From positions 407,501-471,500 of the forward strand of contig NZ_CP017024.1 in the NCBI RefSeq assembly GCF_014522265.1: a DNA stretch of 64,000 nt. The letters run 5' to 3'. A program made the position numbers and the translations under genes. Origin of the DNA: Pseudomonas oryzihabitans (GTDB taxonomy: Bacteria > Pseudomonadota > Gammaproteobacteria > Pseudomonadales > Pseudomonadaceae). The notes under the pieces are model-generated. The model was not told the DNA's origin and made no database searches. It saw only the letters and a program-made list of their open reading frames with translations. Numbering within the stretch: position 1 is the first letter of the stretch; every line of letters begins with the position of its first letter. Of the stretch, positions 16,944 through 26,599 are shown piece after piece.

Positions 16944-18299
16944 CTAGTCGCGCCGGGGCGTGAGGGCATTGAGCACCTGCTGCGACAGCGCATGGTAGAG
17001 CGGCACCGGCATCAGCCAACCGGAGACGGCGGCGGCCAGCAGACAGGCCGCCAGCACCGGCAGCGCCATGTCCGGGCTGTGGGCCAGCTCCAGGGTGATG
17101 ACGGTGGCGGTCAGCGGGGTACGGGTGACGCCGGCAAGGTAGGCGGCCAGGCCCAACAGGGCGCATTGCGGCAGGCTGATGCCCGGCAGCCAGTCGACCA
17201 GCCAGGGGCCCAGCGCCGCCCCCACCGCCAGCGAGGGCGAGAACAGGCCACCTGGCACCCCGGCCAGGTAGGAGACGACATTGGCGAGGAATTTCCACAG
17301 CAGGAAGTCGCCCCCGGTCACCGGCTCGCCGGCCAGGATGGCATGGGTCTCGGCATAGCCGGTGCCGAACACATGCTGGCCGGAAAGCAACCCCAGCGCC
17401 GCCAGCACCAGTCCGCAGCCGGCGGCGAAAGCCACCGGACGCCGCCCGCGCAGGGCGTTCAGGCGCCCCAGCCAGCCCCGGTCGGTGGGCAGCACCAGGC
17501 GGCCGTAGCAACCGCCCAGCAGTCCGCCGACGACGCCGATCACTGCCACGCCGATCCAGCCCAGGCCCCAGGTCAGGTGCAGATCCAAGGCGCCGAGATA
17601 GCTGTAGGGGCCGACGATGCCCAGGGTGACGATGCCGCCGAGCAGCACGGCGGTCAGCACCAGGCCGCTGAAGCGCTGCTCGAAGGTGTGGGTCAGTTCC
17701 TCGATGGCGAAGACCACCCCGCCCAGGGGCGTGTTGAAGGCGGCGGCGATCCCGGCGGCACCGCCGGCGAGGATGAGTCCGGACAGGGTGCGGCGGCCAT
17801 GCAGGCCGAGGCGCTTGCCGAAGCCATAGAGCAGCGCGGCGCCCACGTGTACCGTAGGTCCTTCGCGGCCCACCGAGCCGCCCACCAGCAGGGCGCCGGC
17901 GGTGAGCAGCAGCTTGGCCAGGGCGATGGGTGGCGCCAGCAGCCGGGCACGCAGATCCGCTTCGGGTCTTTCGAGGGTGGCGATGACCTGGGGAATGCCG
18001 CTGCCACGGGCATCGCGCAACACGCCTTGCGTCAACCAGACCAGTCCGGCGAAGCCGAGCGGCGTCACCAGCCAGGGCCAGATCGCACTGTGCCGTAGCA
18101 TTTTCTGGAAGAGGCCGAAGGAGGCATCGGCCAGCCAGGCGAAGGCCAGACCGGCCAGCCCTACCAGCACCGCGCCGACCCAGAAGGCGATGCGCTGGCG
18201 CCACTCGCGCAGCCGACGGCGCCGGCGATGGCGCAGCAGATGCAGCCGACGCCGGGCGGCGACTCCGGGATCGGTATCGGGAAAGACGGGATCGGACAT
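16944..18299 (-). CDS. ClC-family chloride channel/transporter
   Basis: A 451-residue inner-membrane protein of the ClC type. Ion-pathway motifs are intact: GSGIPQVIATLE, GGSVGREGPTVHVGAALLYG (gating glutamate in GREGP), NTPLGGVVFAIEELTHTFEQRF (internal proton glutamate in the IEE block) and GVPGGLFSPSLAVGAALGPW, with PLYHALSQ carrying the C-terminal tyrosine region. Presence of both glutamates argues for a Cl-/H+ exchanger rather than a passive channel. The N terminus is basic (RRRLHLLRHRRRRRLREW) and cytoplasmic. No CBS domains follow. Physiological role is probably acid or ionic stress handling. Confidence 0.92.
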   Translation of the reverse strand: MSDPVFPDTDPGVAARRRLHLLRHRRRRRLREWRQRIAFWVGAVLVGLAGLAFAWLADASFGLFQKMLRHSAIWPWLVTPLGFAGLVWLTQGVLRDARGSGIPQVIATLERPEADLRARLLAPPIALAKLLLTAGALLVGGSVGREGPTVHVGAALLYGFGKRLGLHGRRTLSGLILAGGAAGIAAAFNTPLGGVVFAIEELTHTFEQRFSGLVLTAVLLGGIVTLGIVGPYSYLGALDLHLTWGLGWIGVAVIGVVGGLLGGCYGRLVLPTDRGWLGRLNALRGRRPVAFAAGCGLVLAALGLLSGQHVFGTGYAETHAILAGEPVTGGDFLLWKFLANVVSYLAGVPGGLFSPSLAVGAALGPWLVDWLPGISLPQCALLGLAAYLAGVTRTPLTATVITLELAHSPDMALPVLAACLLAAAVSGWLMPVPLYHALSQQVLNALTPRRD

Positions 18300-18372
18300 G
18301 GAGAAGAGGACACCAGGAAGCGAGAGCCTCCCAGTGTAACCTCTTGTTACAGCGGTATCGTCAGGGTCCGGA

Positions 18373-20130
18373 TCAGGCCGCGGGGACCAGCTCGGTGGCG
18401 GCTTCGTTGCGCTTGAGCACCGCGTAGATGACCCCGGTCACCAGACTGCCGGCGGCGATGGCGCCCAGGTACAGCCAGGCGTGGCTGATGGCGTTGGGGA
18501 TCAGCAGCACGAAGAGGCCACCGTGGGGCGCCATCAGCTTGCAGTTGAACAGCATCACCAGGGCGCCGGTCAGGGCGCCGCCGATGACGCTGGCCGGGAT
18601 CACCCGCAGCGGATCCTTGGCGGCGAAGGGAATCGCCCCCTCGGAGATGAAGCACAGCCCCAGCACCGAGGCCGCCTTGCCGGCCTCGCGCTCGCTCTGG
18701 GCGAACTTGTGCCGCGCCAGCAGGGTGGCGATGCCCATGCCGATGGGCGGCACCATGCCGGCCGCCATGGTGGCGGCCATGGGTCCGTAGGTCTTGGACG
18801 CCAGCAGGCCGACGGTGAAGGCGTAGGCGGCCTTGTTGATCGGGCCGCCAAAGTCGATGCACATCATGGCGCCGAGGATCAGGCCGAGCAGCACGGCATT
18901 GCTGGTGCCGAGATTGTTGAGGAAGTCGGTGAGTCGACTGAGGGCGCCGGCCACCGGAGTGCCGACCAGATAGATCATCACCAGGCCGACGATGAGGCTG
19001 GCGAACAGCGGGATGATCAGGATCGGCTTGAGCGCCTCGACGCTGGCCGGCAGCTTGACGTGCTGGGCGATGGCCTTGGCCACGTAGCCCGCCAGGAAGC
19101 CGGCGATGATGCCGCCGATGAAGCCGCTGCCCAGACTGGCGGCCAGCCAGCCACCGATCATGCCGGGCGCGAGACCCGGACGGTCGGCGATGGAATAGGC
19201 GATGTAGCCGGCCAGCACCGGGACCATCAGCTTGAACGCCGATTCGCCGCCGATCTGCATCAGGGCCGCGGCCAGGGTGCCCTGCTCCTTGAAGGCCTCG
19301 ATGCCGAAGACGAAGGACAGGGCGATCAGCAGACCGCCCGCCACCACCATCGGCAGCATGTAGGACACCCCGGTGAGCAGGTGCTTGTAGACGCCCGCGC
19401 CTTCCTTCTTGGCGGGTTTGGCGCCCTCGCCCGCCGCTGGCACGGCGCTACCGGCCAGGGTTTCGCCCTCGGCCAGCGCCTTCTTGATCGTCGCCTCGGG
19501 TTGCTTGAGGGCGACGCCGGTGCCGCAGCGATAGACGCGCTTGCCGGCGAAGCGCTCGACATTGACCTCGATGTCGGTGGCCAGCAGCACCACGTCGGCA
19601 TCGCGAATGGCCTCGGCCGGCAGCGGATTGCGCGCCCCTACCGAGCCCTGGGTTTCCAGGTGCAGGCGATAACCGAGCTTCTTGGCCGCGTTCTGCAGGG
19701 CCTCGGCCGCCATGAAGGTGTGAGCGACACCGGTCGGGCAGGCGGTGATGGCCACCAGCCGTGGCGTCTCGCTGGCACTGGCCGGTACGCTTGGCGCAGC
19801 GCCGCTGGCCGCCGGGGCCTGTTCCAGCACCTTGGCTTCGCTGGCGGCGCGCTGCAGGAAGGCATCGACGTCGCGCAGGGCTTCGGCCGGAGCGGCGCGG
19901 TAGACACGCTTGCCGACGAAGCGGGACAGGTCGACCGCTCCGGTATGGACCACCACCACCAGTTCGGCGCGCGCCACCTGGTCGTCGGTCAGCAGGGTGG
20001 CCTCGGGGCCGTCGTGGATCTCGACGCTGGTGGTCCAGCCACGGCGCTGGGCGGCGGCGTCCAGCAGGCGCGCGCTGAGCACGCTGGTGACCATGCCGGT
20101 CGGGCAGGTCGTGACGATGGCGATGTTCAT
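18373..20130 (-). CDS. fruA: fructose PTS permease EIIB'BC
   Basis: A 585-residue membrane permease that takes up and phosphorylates fructose to fructose 1-phosphate. It has two tandem EIIB domains: residues 1-95 (VTTCPTGMVTSVLSARLL) and about 118-215 (ITACPTGVAHTFMAAEALQN, phospho-cysteine), then a linker and the EIIC membrane domain from about residue 245 (LTGVSYMLPMVVAGGLLIAL, GGPINKAAYAF, FISEGAIPFAAKDPLRVIPA). The start at 20130 is four bases inside the fruK stop (ATGA overlap). It receives phosphate from FruB. It is the last gene of the fruB-fruK-fruA operon. Confidence 0.96.
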   Translation of the reverse strand: MNIAIVTTCPTGMVTSVLSARLLDAAAQRRGWTTSVEIHDGPEATLLTDDQVARAELVVVVHTGAVDLSRFVGKRVYRAAPAEALRDVDAFLQRAASEAKVLEQAPAASGAAPSVPASASETPRLVAITACPTGVAHTFMAAEALQNAAKKLGYRLHLETQGSVGARNPLPAEAIRDADVVLLATDIEVNVERFAGKRVYRCGTGVALKQPEATIKKALAEGETLAGSAVPAAGEGAKPAKKEGAGVYKHLLTGVSYMLPMVVAGGLLIALSFVFGIEAFKEQGTLAAALMQIGGESAFKLMVPVLAGYIAYSIADRPGLAPGMIGGWLAASLGSGFIGGIIAGFLAGYVAKAIAQHVKLPASVEALKPILIIPLFASLIVGLVMIYLVGTPVAGALSRLTDFLNNLGTSNAVLLGLILGAMMCIDFGGPINKAAYAFTVGLLASKTYGPMAATMAAGMVPPIGMGIATLLARHKFAQSEREAGKAASVLGLCFISEGAIPFAAKDPLRVIPASVIGGALTGALVMLFNCKLMAPHGGLFVLLIPNAISHAWLYLGAIAAGSLVTGVIYAVLKRNEAATELVPAA

Positions 20131-21095
20131 GGGTTTACCCCTGATTCTTGTTCTAGCGGAAAGTCGGGAAGGACGCGTACCCGCACCTGGTCTTCGAAGG
20201 TGGCGAGTTGCGCGGAATCGTTGATGCCGAAGCCGATCTGGGTGACCGCCAGGGCCGCGATGGCGGTGGCCGTAGTCAGGGTGCGTTCCGGCGACTGGCC
20301 GGTGAGCAGACCGTGCAGCATGCCGGCCAGCAGGGAATCCCCCGCCCCGACGGTGCTCGCCACGGTGACCTTGGGCGGCTGCGCCTCCAGGGTCTGCTGA
20401 CCGTACCAGCGCACGCCGTCGGCGCCCTGGGAGATCACCAGATGCTCGATGCCGAGGGCGCGCAGTTGCTCGACCAGCAGCGTCTGCTCGGTGGTGGTCT
20501 CGGCGGGTGCACCACAGGCTTCGGCCAATTCTTCGGTATTGGGCTTGATCAGCCAGGGACCGGCGGCCAGGGCGGCGCGCAGGGCGGCGCCACTGGTGTC
20601 CAGGGCCACCGGCAGGCCCAGCGACTTGAGCCGACCGACCAGCGCGGCCAGCCACTCGGGGGTCACCCCGCGCGGCAGGCTGCCGGCCACCACCACGGCG
20701 TCGTGGCCAGGGGCCAGGCGATCGAGGGTTTCGAGCAATTCCTGCTGGGCGGCGGCGGACACCTCCGGGCCGGGTCCGTTGATGTCGGTGATGCGCCCAG
20801 CGGCCTCGGCCAGCTTGAGATTGCTGCGGGTTTCGCCGGCGACCCGGACGAAGGCATCGGTGAAGCCGCGGCGGGCGAACAGGGCCTCGAAGGCGGTGGC
20901 GTTGTCAGCACCGAGAAAGCCGCTCACCGTCAGGTCGTGGCCGAGATCGGCCAGCACCTGGGCGACGTTGATGCCCTTGCCGGCGGCATGGACGATCATC
21001 GCCTCGCTGCGATTCACCGCGCCGGGCTTGAGCTCCGGCAACTGGACGGTGAGGTCCAGCGCCGGATTAAGGGTCAGGGTGAGGATACGGCTCAT
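20127..21095 (-). CDS. fruK: 1-phosphofructokinase
   Basis: A 322-residue PfkB-family kinase converting fructose 1-phosphate to fructose 1,6-bisphosphate. Signatures: TLNPALDLTV at the start, HAAGKGINVAQVLADLG, KPNTEELAEACG, and the ATP/catalytic block VASTVGAGDSLLAGMLHGLL with the base aspartate in GAGD. It overlaps fruB and fruA by four bases each (ATGA at both ends), so the three are tightly coupled. Its product is also the substrate of the fbp-encoded phosphatase nearby, although the two are not co-transcribed. Confidence 0.96.
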   Translation of the reverse strand: MSRILTLTLNPALDLTVQLPELKPGAVNRSEAMIVHAAGKGINVAQVLADLGHDLTVSGFLGADNATAFEALFARRGFTDAFVRVAGETRSNLKLAEAAGRITDINGPGPEVSAAAQQELLETLDRLAPGHDAVVVAGSLPRGVTPEWLAALVGRLKSLGLPVALDTSGAALRAALAAGPWLIKPNTEELAEACGAPAETTTEQTLLVEQLRALGIEHLVISQGADGVRWYGQQTLEAQPPKVTVASTVGAGDSLLAGMLHGLLTGQSPERTLTTATAIAALAVTQIGFGINDSAQLATFEDQVRVRVLPDFPLEQESGVNP

Positions 21096-23974
21096 CGCAG
21101 GGCCTCCACGCTCTGCCGCACTTCCGCGGCAGTGGCCAGTTCCAGGGCGCGGGCGGCGCAGGACTGCACCAGGCGCAGCTCCAGTTCGCGCACCCGGGCC
21201 TTGACCAGCGGCACGCTGCGGGCCGAGACCGACAGCTCGTCCACGCCCAGGCCGACCAGTACCGGCACCGCCAGGGGATCGGCCGCCAGCTCGCCGCAGA
21301 CGCCCACCCACTTGCCGTGGGCATGGGCGGCGCGCACCGTCATGTCGATCAGGCGCAGCACGCTGGGGTGCAGGCCATCGGCCTCGCCGGACAGCAGCGG
21401 GTGGCCGCGATCGATGGCCAGGGTGTATTGCGTCAGGTCATTGGTACCGACGCTGAAGAAGTCCACTTCCGGAGCCAGCACCGGCGCCAGCAGCGCGGCC
21501 GAGGGCACCTCGATCATGATGCCGACCTGCAGGTCGGTGGTGGGGATCTCCTGGCGCAGGCGGTCGAGGATGTCACGCGCCTGGCGCCATTCCTCGACCC
21601 GGCCGATCATGGGGAACATGATCCGCAGCGGCCGGCCGTCGGCGGCCTTGAGCAGGGCACGCAACTGGGTTTCCAGCAGTTCCGGACGGCGCAGGGTCAG
21701 GCGGATGCCGCGGATGCCGAGGAAGGGGTTCTCTTCCGGTGGCAGCGGCAGATAGGGCAGCGGCTTGTCGCCACCGACGTCCAGGGTACGCACCACCAGC
21801 GGCTTGCCGGCCAGGCCATCGAGGGCGCGGCGGTATTCCGCTTCCTGGGTGGCCTCGTCGGGCGCGCTGTCGTGGCTCATGAACACCAGTTCGGTCCGCA
21901 GCAGGCCGACGGCTTCGGCGCCCTGCTCCACCGCGGCGGCGGCCTGGGCGGTATCGCCCAGGTTCACGGCGATCTCGACGTGGTGGCCGTCACGGGTGGT
22001 GGCGCTTTCGAAACGGCGCGCTTCGGCGGCGCGGCGACGCTCGGCCTGGACCTCGCGCTCACGCTGCACGGCCTCGATGCGACGGGCATCCGGGGCGATT
22101 TCCAGGGTGCCCTTGTCGCCATCCAGCAGCAGCACGCTGCGCGGCGCCAGGTCCAGCACGCGGCGACCGGCGCCGACGATGGCCGGAATGCCCAGGGCGC
22201 GGGCGACGATGGCGCTGTGGGAGCTGGCGCCGCCACGGGCGGTGAGGATGCCGCAGACGCGCTCGCGGTCCAGCCGCGCCACATCGCCCGGGCCGACCTC
22301 GTCCATCACCAGCACATAGGGTTCTTCAGGCTCGCGGGCGGATTCGACGCCGCACAGCTGGGCCAGTACCCGCCGGCCGACGTCGCGCAGGTCGGCGGCG
22401 CGCTCGGCGAGCAGTTTGTCCTGCAGGGCTTCCTGCTGGCTGGCGGCTTCCTCGATCTGGGCGTCCCAGGCGGCCGCAGCGCTGGCGTTGGCCTTGAGGC
22501 GGGCGGCGATGCCCTGCTGCAGATCCGGGTCTTCCAGCATCTCCAGGTGGGTCAGGAAGATCTCGCGTAGAGCGCTGGCCTCGCTGCGCGCAATCAGCGC
22601 CTCGATATCCGCGCGTACCGCGGCCAGGGCCGCATCCAGGCGCTGGCGTTCGGCGGCGGCGCCTGCGCCGGTAGCGGGATAGTCGAAGTGCTGGGGTGCC
22701 ACCACATGGGCCGGGCCCACGGCCAGGCCGGGGGCGGCGGCCACGGCCTGGGCGCGATCGCCCGGGGCCAGCGGCAGTTGTTCGGACGGGTCCACCAGGC
22801 TGATGGCGGTGACCCGGGCGGCGCCGGCCGGGGCCGGTGCGCTGGCGGTGACCAATTCCACTTCCTCACCGAGACCGGCCTGCACAGCGCCGATCAGATC
22901 GTTGAGCGCGGCCTCGGCCGGGGTGCCAGGCTCGACGAGGAATTCCAGGGTCTGGCCGCGACGGGCCCCCAGCGCCAGCAGCCGCGACAGGCTCTTGGCC
23001 GAGACCGGGGCGCCGTTATCGACGCGCACGCGGATCTCGCCGTCATAGGCCTTGGCCAGCCGCGCCAGCTCCTTGGCCGGACGGGCATGCAGGCCATGGG
23101 CGTTGGCCAGCACCACCTGGGCACTGGGCCAGTCCGGGGCGACTTCGCCGCCCAGGGCTTCGAGCACGGCGCGGCGGGAGGTGGCCTGCGCCAGCTCCTG
23201 GCCACGGCCGGCGACGAGCAGATCGCAGAGGCGTTCGAGCAGGGCACGATGGCCCTCGCCCAGGCTGGCCAGGCAGAACAGGCCGCGCACCGGCTGCTCC
23301 TGCACCTGCAGGGTCTGCAGCGGGGTGACGAAGGCCAGGCCGGGGCGCTTGACCGCAGTCTCGCTGTTCAGCCACCAGAGGCCGTCGCCCAGCGGCAGCG
23401 GCTGGCTGGCCTGCAGGGCACCGGCGAAGCCGGCCCCCACGCATTCCATGTGCTTGAGCATGCGCGCACCCTGCCAGGCCAGGTCTTCCAGGTCCTCGGC
23501 ATCGATGGCCAGTTGCACCAGTTCTTCGTCCAGCGCCAGCGCCTGGGGCGCGCCCTGCAGCAGGTCGAGGATCTGCTGGGGTTCGCGGGCCTCGCGCAGG
23601 GCCTGTTGCAGGTCGCTTTCACCGAGGGCCCGGGTGAGCAGCTGCAGGATGCGCAGGTGTTCGTCGGATTTGGCGGCGATGGCGATGGCCAGGTAGGTCA
23701 GTTGACCGTCACCCCAGTCCACCCCGTGCGGGAATTGCATCATCCGCACGCCGGTGACGAACACCTGGTCGCGGGTCTGAGGCGTACCATGGGGAATGGC
23801 GATACCCTGGCCGAGGTAGGTGGAGCCCTGGGCCTCGCGGGCCTTGAGCCCTTCGAGATAACCCGGGGCGACCAGACCGTCGGTCACCAGGGACTCGGCG
23901 AGCATGGCCAGTGCGGTCGCCTTGTCCGGCGCCTGCTGGGCCATGCGGATATGCTGGGCATTGAGTTCGAACAT
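21092..23974 (-). CDS. fruB: fructose PTS multiphosphoryl transfer protein (EIIA-HPr-EI)
   Basis: A 960-residue cytoplasmic fusion: an EIIA-Fru domain (about 1-145, phospho-histidine in GIAIPHGTP, His62), an HPr domain (about 285-370, ANAHGLHARPAKELARLAKA), and Enzyme I (about 400-960, phospho-histidine in GILTARGGASSHSAIVARALG; PEP-site blocks LLRTELVFM, IMFPMIGRVEEWRQA and DFFSVGTNDLTQYTLAIDR). It passes phosphate from PEP to FruA without separate EI/HPr proteins, as in other pseudomonads. The start at 23974 has GGAGG 9 bases upstream. It is first in the operon and is divergent from fruR, with a Cra-like palindrome between. Confidence 0.96.
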   Translation of the reverse strand: MFELNAQHIRMAQQAPDKATALAMLAESLVTDGLVAPGYLEGLKAREAQGSTYLGQGIAIPHGTPQTRDQVFVTGVRMMQFPHGVDWGDGQLTYLAIAIAAKSDEHLRILQLLTRALGESDLQQALREAREPQQILDLLQGAPQALALDEELVQLAIDAEDLEDLAWQGARMLKHMECVGAGFAGALQASQPLPLGDGLWWLNSETAVKRPGLAFVTPLQTLQVQEQPVRGLFCLASLGEGHRALLERLCDLLVAGRGQELAQATSRRAVLEALGGEVAPDWPSAQVVLANAHGLHARPAKELARLAKAYDGEIRVRVDNGAPVSAKSLSRLLALGARRGQTLEFLVEPGTPAEAALNDLIGAVQAGLGEEVELVTASAPAPAGAARVTAISLVDPSEQLPLAPGDRAQAVAAAPGLAVGPAHVVAPQHFDYPATGAGAAAERQRLDAALAAVRADIEALIARSEASALREIFLTHLEMLEDPDLQQGIAARLKANASAAAAWDAQIEEAASQQEALQDKLLAERAADLRDVGRRVLAQLCGVESAREPEEPYVLVMDEVGPGDVARLDRERVCGILTARGGASSHSAIVARALGIPAIVGAGRRVLDLAPRSVLLLDGDKGTLEIAPDARRIEAVQREREVQAERRRAAEARRFESATTRDGHHVEIAVNLGDTAQAAAAVEQGAEAVGLLRTELVFMSHDSAPDEATQEAEYRRALDGLAGKPLVVRTLDVGGDKPLPYLPLPPEENPFLGIRGIRLTLRRPELLETQLRALLKAADGRPLRIMFPMIGRVEEWRQARDILDRLRQEIPTTDLQVGIMIEVPSAALLAPVLAPEVDFFSVGTNDLTQYTLAIDRGHPLLSGEADGLHPSVLRLIDMTVRAAHAHGKWVGVCGELAADPLAVPVLVGLGVDELSVSARSVPLVKARVRELELRLVQSCAARALELATAAEVRQSVEALR

Positions 23975-24125
23975 GGAAGGATACCTCCGGCGCCGCGCGC
24001 CTGATCCTGGCGCCGTGCCTTTCTTGTAATAGATGCTTGCCGGCTCGCTCAGCCCTGCAATCGCGTCGGGAGCGGCGTGGCAGGGCCCTTGGCAGATTCG
24101 TGCCAGCCCTCGGACAACAGAAAGC

Positions 24126-24137
24126 TGAAACGTTTCA
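24126..24137. promoter_or_regulatory. Cra/FruR operator
   Basis: TGAAACGTTTCA is a perfect 12-bp palindrome, flanked GC...CC, matching the known Cra/FruR box. It lies in the fruB-fruR divergent intergenic region, 152 bp from fruB and 119 bp from fruR, where a repressor could act on both promoters. Fructose 1-phosphate is the expected inducer. Confidence 0.85.
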
Positions 24138-24255
24138 CCCAATGGGACTGGAACGTTACTCGATAATCGCCGATCCTTGAAGCACAACACACAATAAAGA
24201 CCGTCTCGCCAGCGCCGTACAGCGCCAGGCCATTCAGGTCCCATGAGGAACAGGC

Positions 24256-25248
24256 GTGAAACTCAGCGACATCGCCCAATTGGCCGGCGTATCCCTCACC
24301 ACCGCCAGCTACGTCATCAACGGCAAGGCGGCGCAAAGACGCATCAGTGCGGCGACCGTGGCGCGGGTCATGGCCGTGGTCGAAGCCCACGGCTACCAGC
24401 CCGACCAGCGCGCCGCCGGCCTGCGCCGTGGTGCCACCCACACCCTGGGCTTCCTGCTGCCCGACCTGGAGAACCCCAGCTATGCGCGCCTGGCCAAGCA
24501 GCTGGAACGCCGGGCACGGGCGCGCGGCTATCAGCTGCTGATCGCCTGCACCGACGACAATCCCGACAGCGAACGTCAGCTGATCGCGCTGTTTCGCGCG
24601 CGCCGCTGCGACGGCCTGTTCACCGCCAGCAGCCTCGCCGAGGACGACGCCCCGTACCGCCAGCTGCAGGAACACAACATCCCGATCATCGCCATCGATC
24701 GCCAGCTCGATCCGGCGCAATTCTGCTCGGTGGTCAGCGACGACCACACCGCCGGCCGGCAACTGGCGGCCACGCTGCTGACACCGAACACCCACAGCAT
24801 CGCGCTGATCGGCGCCCGTCCCGACCTGGCCATCAGCCGCGCCCGCGCCGCCGGCTTCGCCGCGGCCCTCGCCGACCACCCGGCGCGCCACTGGGAGCGG
24901 CATGCACCCCACTACAGCCGGGAAGGCGGTCGCGCCCAGGCGCTGGCCATGATCGAAGAACTCGGCCACTGGCCCGAGGCGCTGCTGACCACCTCCTACG
25001 TCCTGCTGCAAGGCGTGCTGGATGTGCTGCGCGATCATCCACTGGCCGCAGGCGACACCCTGCGCCTGGCCACCTTCGGCGATACCCAGTTGCTGGACTA
25101 CCTGCCGTTCAAGGTCAACGCCATCTCCCAGCAGCACGAGGTCATCACCGAGCGCGCCCTGGAGCTGATGCTGGACGCCCTGGAAAACGATCACTACCTG
25201 CCCGGTGTGCAGGCCATCCCGAGGGTGCTCAAACGCCGTCTGCCATGA
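24256..25248 (+). CDS. fruR: LacI-family fructose repressor FruR/Cra
   Basis: A 330-residue regulator. The N-terminal helix-turn-helix reads MKLSDIAQLAGVSLTTASYV with the hinge-helix region AAGLRRGATHTLGFLLPDLEN, followed by a periplasmic-binding-protein-like sensor domain that in this family binds fructose 1-phosphate. The start codon is GTG at 24256, with GAGGA 7 bases upstream. It is divergent from fruB across a region containing the TGAAACGTTTCA palindrome. In pseudomonads it mainly regulates the fru operon rather than acting globally. The tatD-like gene starts within its stop codon (ATGA). Confidence 0.95.
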   Translation: MKLSDIAQLAGVSLTTASYVINGKAAQRRISAATVARVMAVVEAHGYQPDQRAAGLRRGATHTLGFLLPDLENPSYARLAKQLERRARARGYQLLIACTDDNPDSERQLIALFRARRCDGLFTASSLAEDDAPYRQLQEHNIPIIAIDRQLDPAQFCSVVSDDHTAGRQLAATLLTPNTHSIALIGARPDLAISRARAAGFAAALADHPARHWERHAPHYSREGGRAQALAMIEELGHWPEALLTTSYVLLQGVLDVLRDHPLAAGDTLRLATFGDTQLLDYLPFKVNAISQQHEVITERALELMLDALENDHYLPGVQAIPRVLKRRLP

Positions 25249-26042
25249 GCCTGCTGATCGATACCCACAACCATCTGGACTATCCGGACTTCGACGCCGC
25301 GCGACCGGGCCTGCTGGCCGAATGCGCGCGACTCGGGGTGATCCGCCAGGTGCTGATCGGCGTCGAGCGCAGCCAGTGGCCGCAACTCTGGCGGGTTGCC
25401 ACGGATAACGCCGGCCTCCATGCGGCGCCCGGCCTGCATCCGCTGTACCTGCAGCGCCATCAGGAGGCCGATATCGAGGCGCTCCGGACCTTTTGCCTGG
25501 AACGCCGGAGCGATCCCCGCCTCTGCGCCCTGGGCGAGATCGGTCTGGACTATTTCATCGAGACGCCGGACAAGACGCGCCAGGCCTGGTTCTTCGAACA
25601 GCAGGTGCGCCTGGCCATGGAGCTGGACTTGCCGGTGCTGCTGCACGTGCGCCGCGCCCATGCCGATGTGGTCAGGATCCTGAAGCGTCTCAAGCCACCC
25701 CGAGCCGGCATCGCCCACGCCTTTTCCGGCAGCTATGAAGAAGCTCGCGAATACCTGCGCCTGGGCTTCAAGATCGGCCTGGGCGGCGCGCCCACCTGGC
25801 CGCAGGCGAAGAGACTGCAGCGGGTACTGCCACAGTTGCCGCTGGAGGGCATCGTGCTGGAGACCGATGCGCCCGACATGCCACCCGCCATGCATCCGGA
25901 CGTGCGCAACAGCCCTACCCATCTGCCGGCCATCTGCGCCGCCCTGGCGCCGCTGTGGCAGGTTTCGGCCGAGACGCTCGCGGCGACCACTACGCGTAAT
26001 GCCTGCGCGGTGCTCGGCTGGGACGCGGACCGGCTGGCCTAG
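25245..26042 (+). CDS. TatD-family metal-dependent hydrolase
   Basis: A 265-residue amidohydrolase-fold protein with the TatD metal ligands: IDTHNHLDYP (HxH), LGEIGLDYF (bridging Glu), LHVRRAH (His), GIAHAFSGS (His) and LETDAPDMPP (Asp). TatD proteins are 3'-5' DNA exonucleases or related deoxyribonucleases. This one resembles the YjjV branch (LIDTHNHLDYPDFD). It overlaps fruR by four bases, so it is probably translated from the fruR message, an association that has no obvious metabolic logic. Confidence 0.92.
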   Translation: MSLLIDTHNHLDYPDFDAARPGLLAECARLGVIRQVLIGVERSQWPQLWRVATDNAGLHAAPGLHPLYLQRHQEADIEALRTFCLERRSDPRLCALGEIGLDYFIETPDKTRQAWFFEQQVRLAMELDLPVLLHVRRAHADVVRILKRLKPPRAGIAHAFSGSYEEAREYLRLGFKIGLGGAPTWPQAKRLQRVLPQLPLEGIVLETDAPDMPPAMHPDVRNSPTHLPAICAALAPLWQVSAETLAATTTRNACAVLGWDADRLA

Positions 26043-26599
26043 ACGTCGCCGTCCTGCAGCTCGGCGTGCAGACGCAGCCAGTCGAACGCCGGTCCCGGAT
26101 CGGTCTTGCGCCCCGGGGCGATAGCGCTGTGGCCCTGGATGCGCTCGGCGCTGATCGCCGGATAGGCGCGCTGCAGCGCCCGCGTCAGCCGCCCCAGGGC
26201 AAGATACTGGGCGTCGGTGTAGGCCAGGTCGTCCGTGCCTTCCAGTTCGATGCCCAGGGAGAAGTCGTTGCAGTTCTCGCGCCCGTCGAAGCAGGAGATA
26301 CCGGCATGCCAGGCGCGCTGCTCGCAGGAGACGAACTGGGTCGCCGCCCCGTCGCGCTCGATGAGAAAGTGCGCCGCCACCTTCAGTTCGGCGATCTCCG
26401 TGAAGAAGGGATGGGCCGAATGATCCAGGCAATTCTGGAAGAACGCCTGGACGCAGCCGGTGCCGAATTGCCCGGGCGGCAGACTGATGTTGTGGATCAC
26501 CAGCAGGGACACCACCGTCCCCGCCGGGCGTTCGTTGTGGTTGGGCGAAGGACAGCGGCGCGCCTCGCGATACCAGCCCTCGACGAACGCCCGCTCCAT
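26039..26599 (-). CDS. ampD: N-acetyl-anhydromuramyl-L-alanine amidase AmpD
   Basis: A 186-residue cytoplasmic amidase that cleaves 1,6-anhydro-MurNAc-peptides during cell-wall recycling; its loss derepresses chromosomal AmpC through AmpR. Zinc and catalytic residues are visible in LLVIHNISLPPG (His), NDFSLGIELEGTDD (catalytic Glu) and QGHSAIAPGRKTDPGPAFDW (His and Asp). Length is normal. It overlaps the preceding exported-protein gene by one base and converges with the TatD-like gene, overlapping it by four bases. ampE, usually next, is not here. Confidence 0.95.
   Translation of the reverse strand: MERAFVEGWYREARRCPSPNHNERPAGTVVSLLVIHNISLPPGQFGTGCVQAFFQNCLDHSAHPFFTEIAELKVAAHFLIERDGAATQFVSCEQRAWHAGISCFDGRENCNDFSLGIELEGTDDLAYTDAQYLALGRLTRALQRAYPAISAERIQGHSAIAPGRKTDPGPAFDWLRLHAELQDGDV

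Noticed and set aside
16834-18204. 456-residue frame overlapping the ClC gene
   Set aside because: Arg/Gly/Ala-rich shadow; the ClC frame has all ion-pathway motifs.
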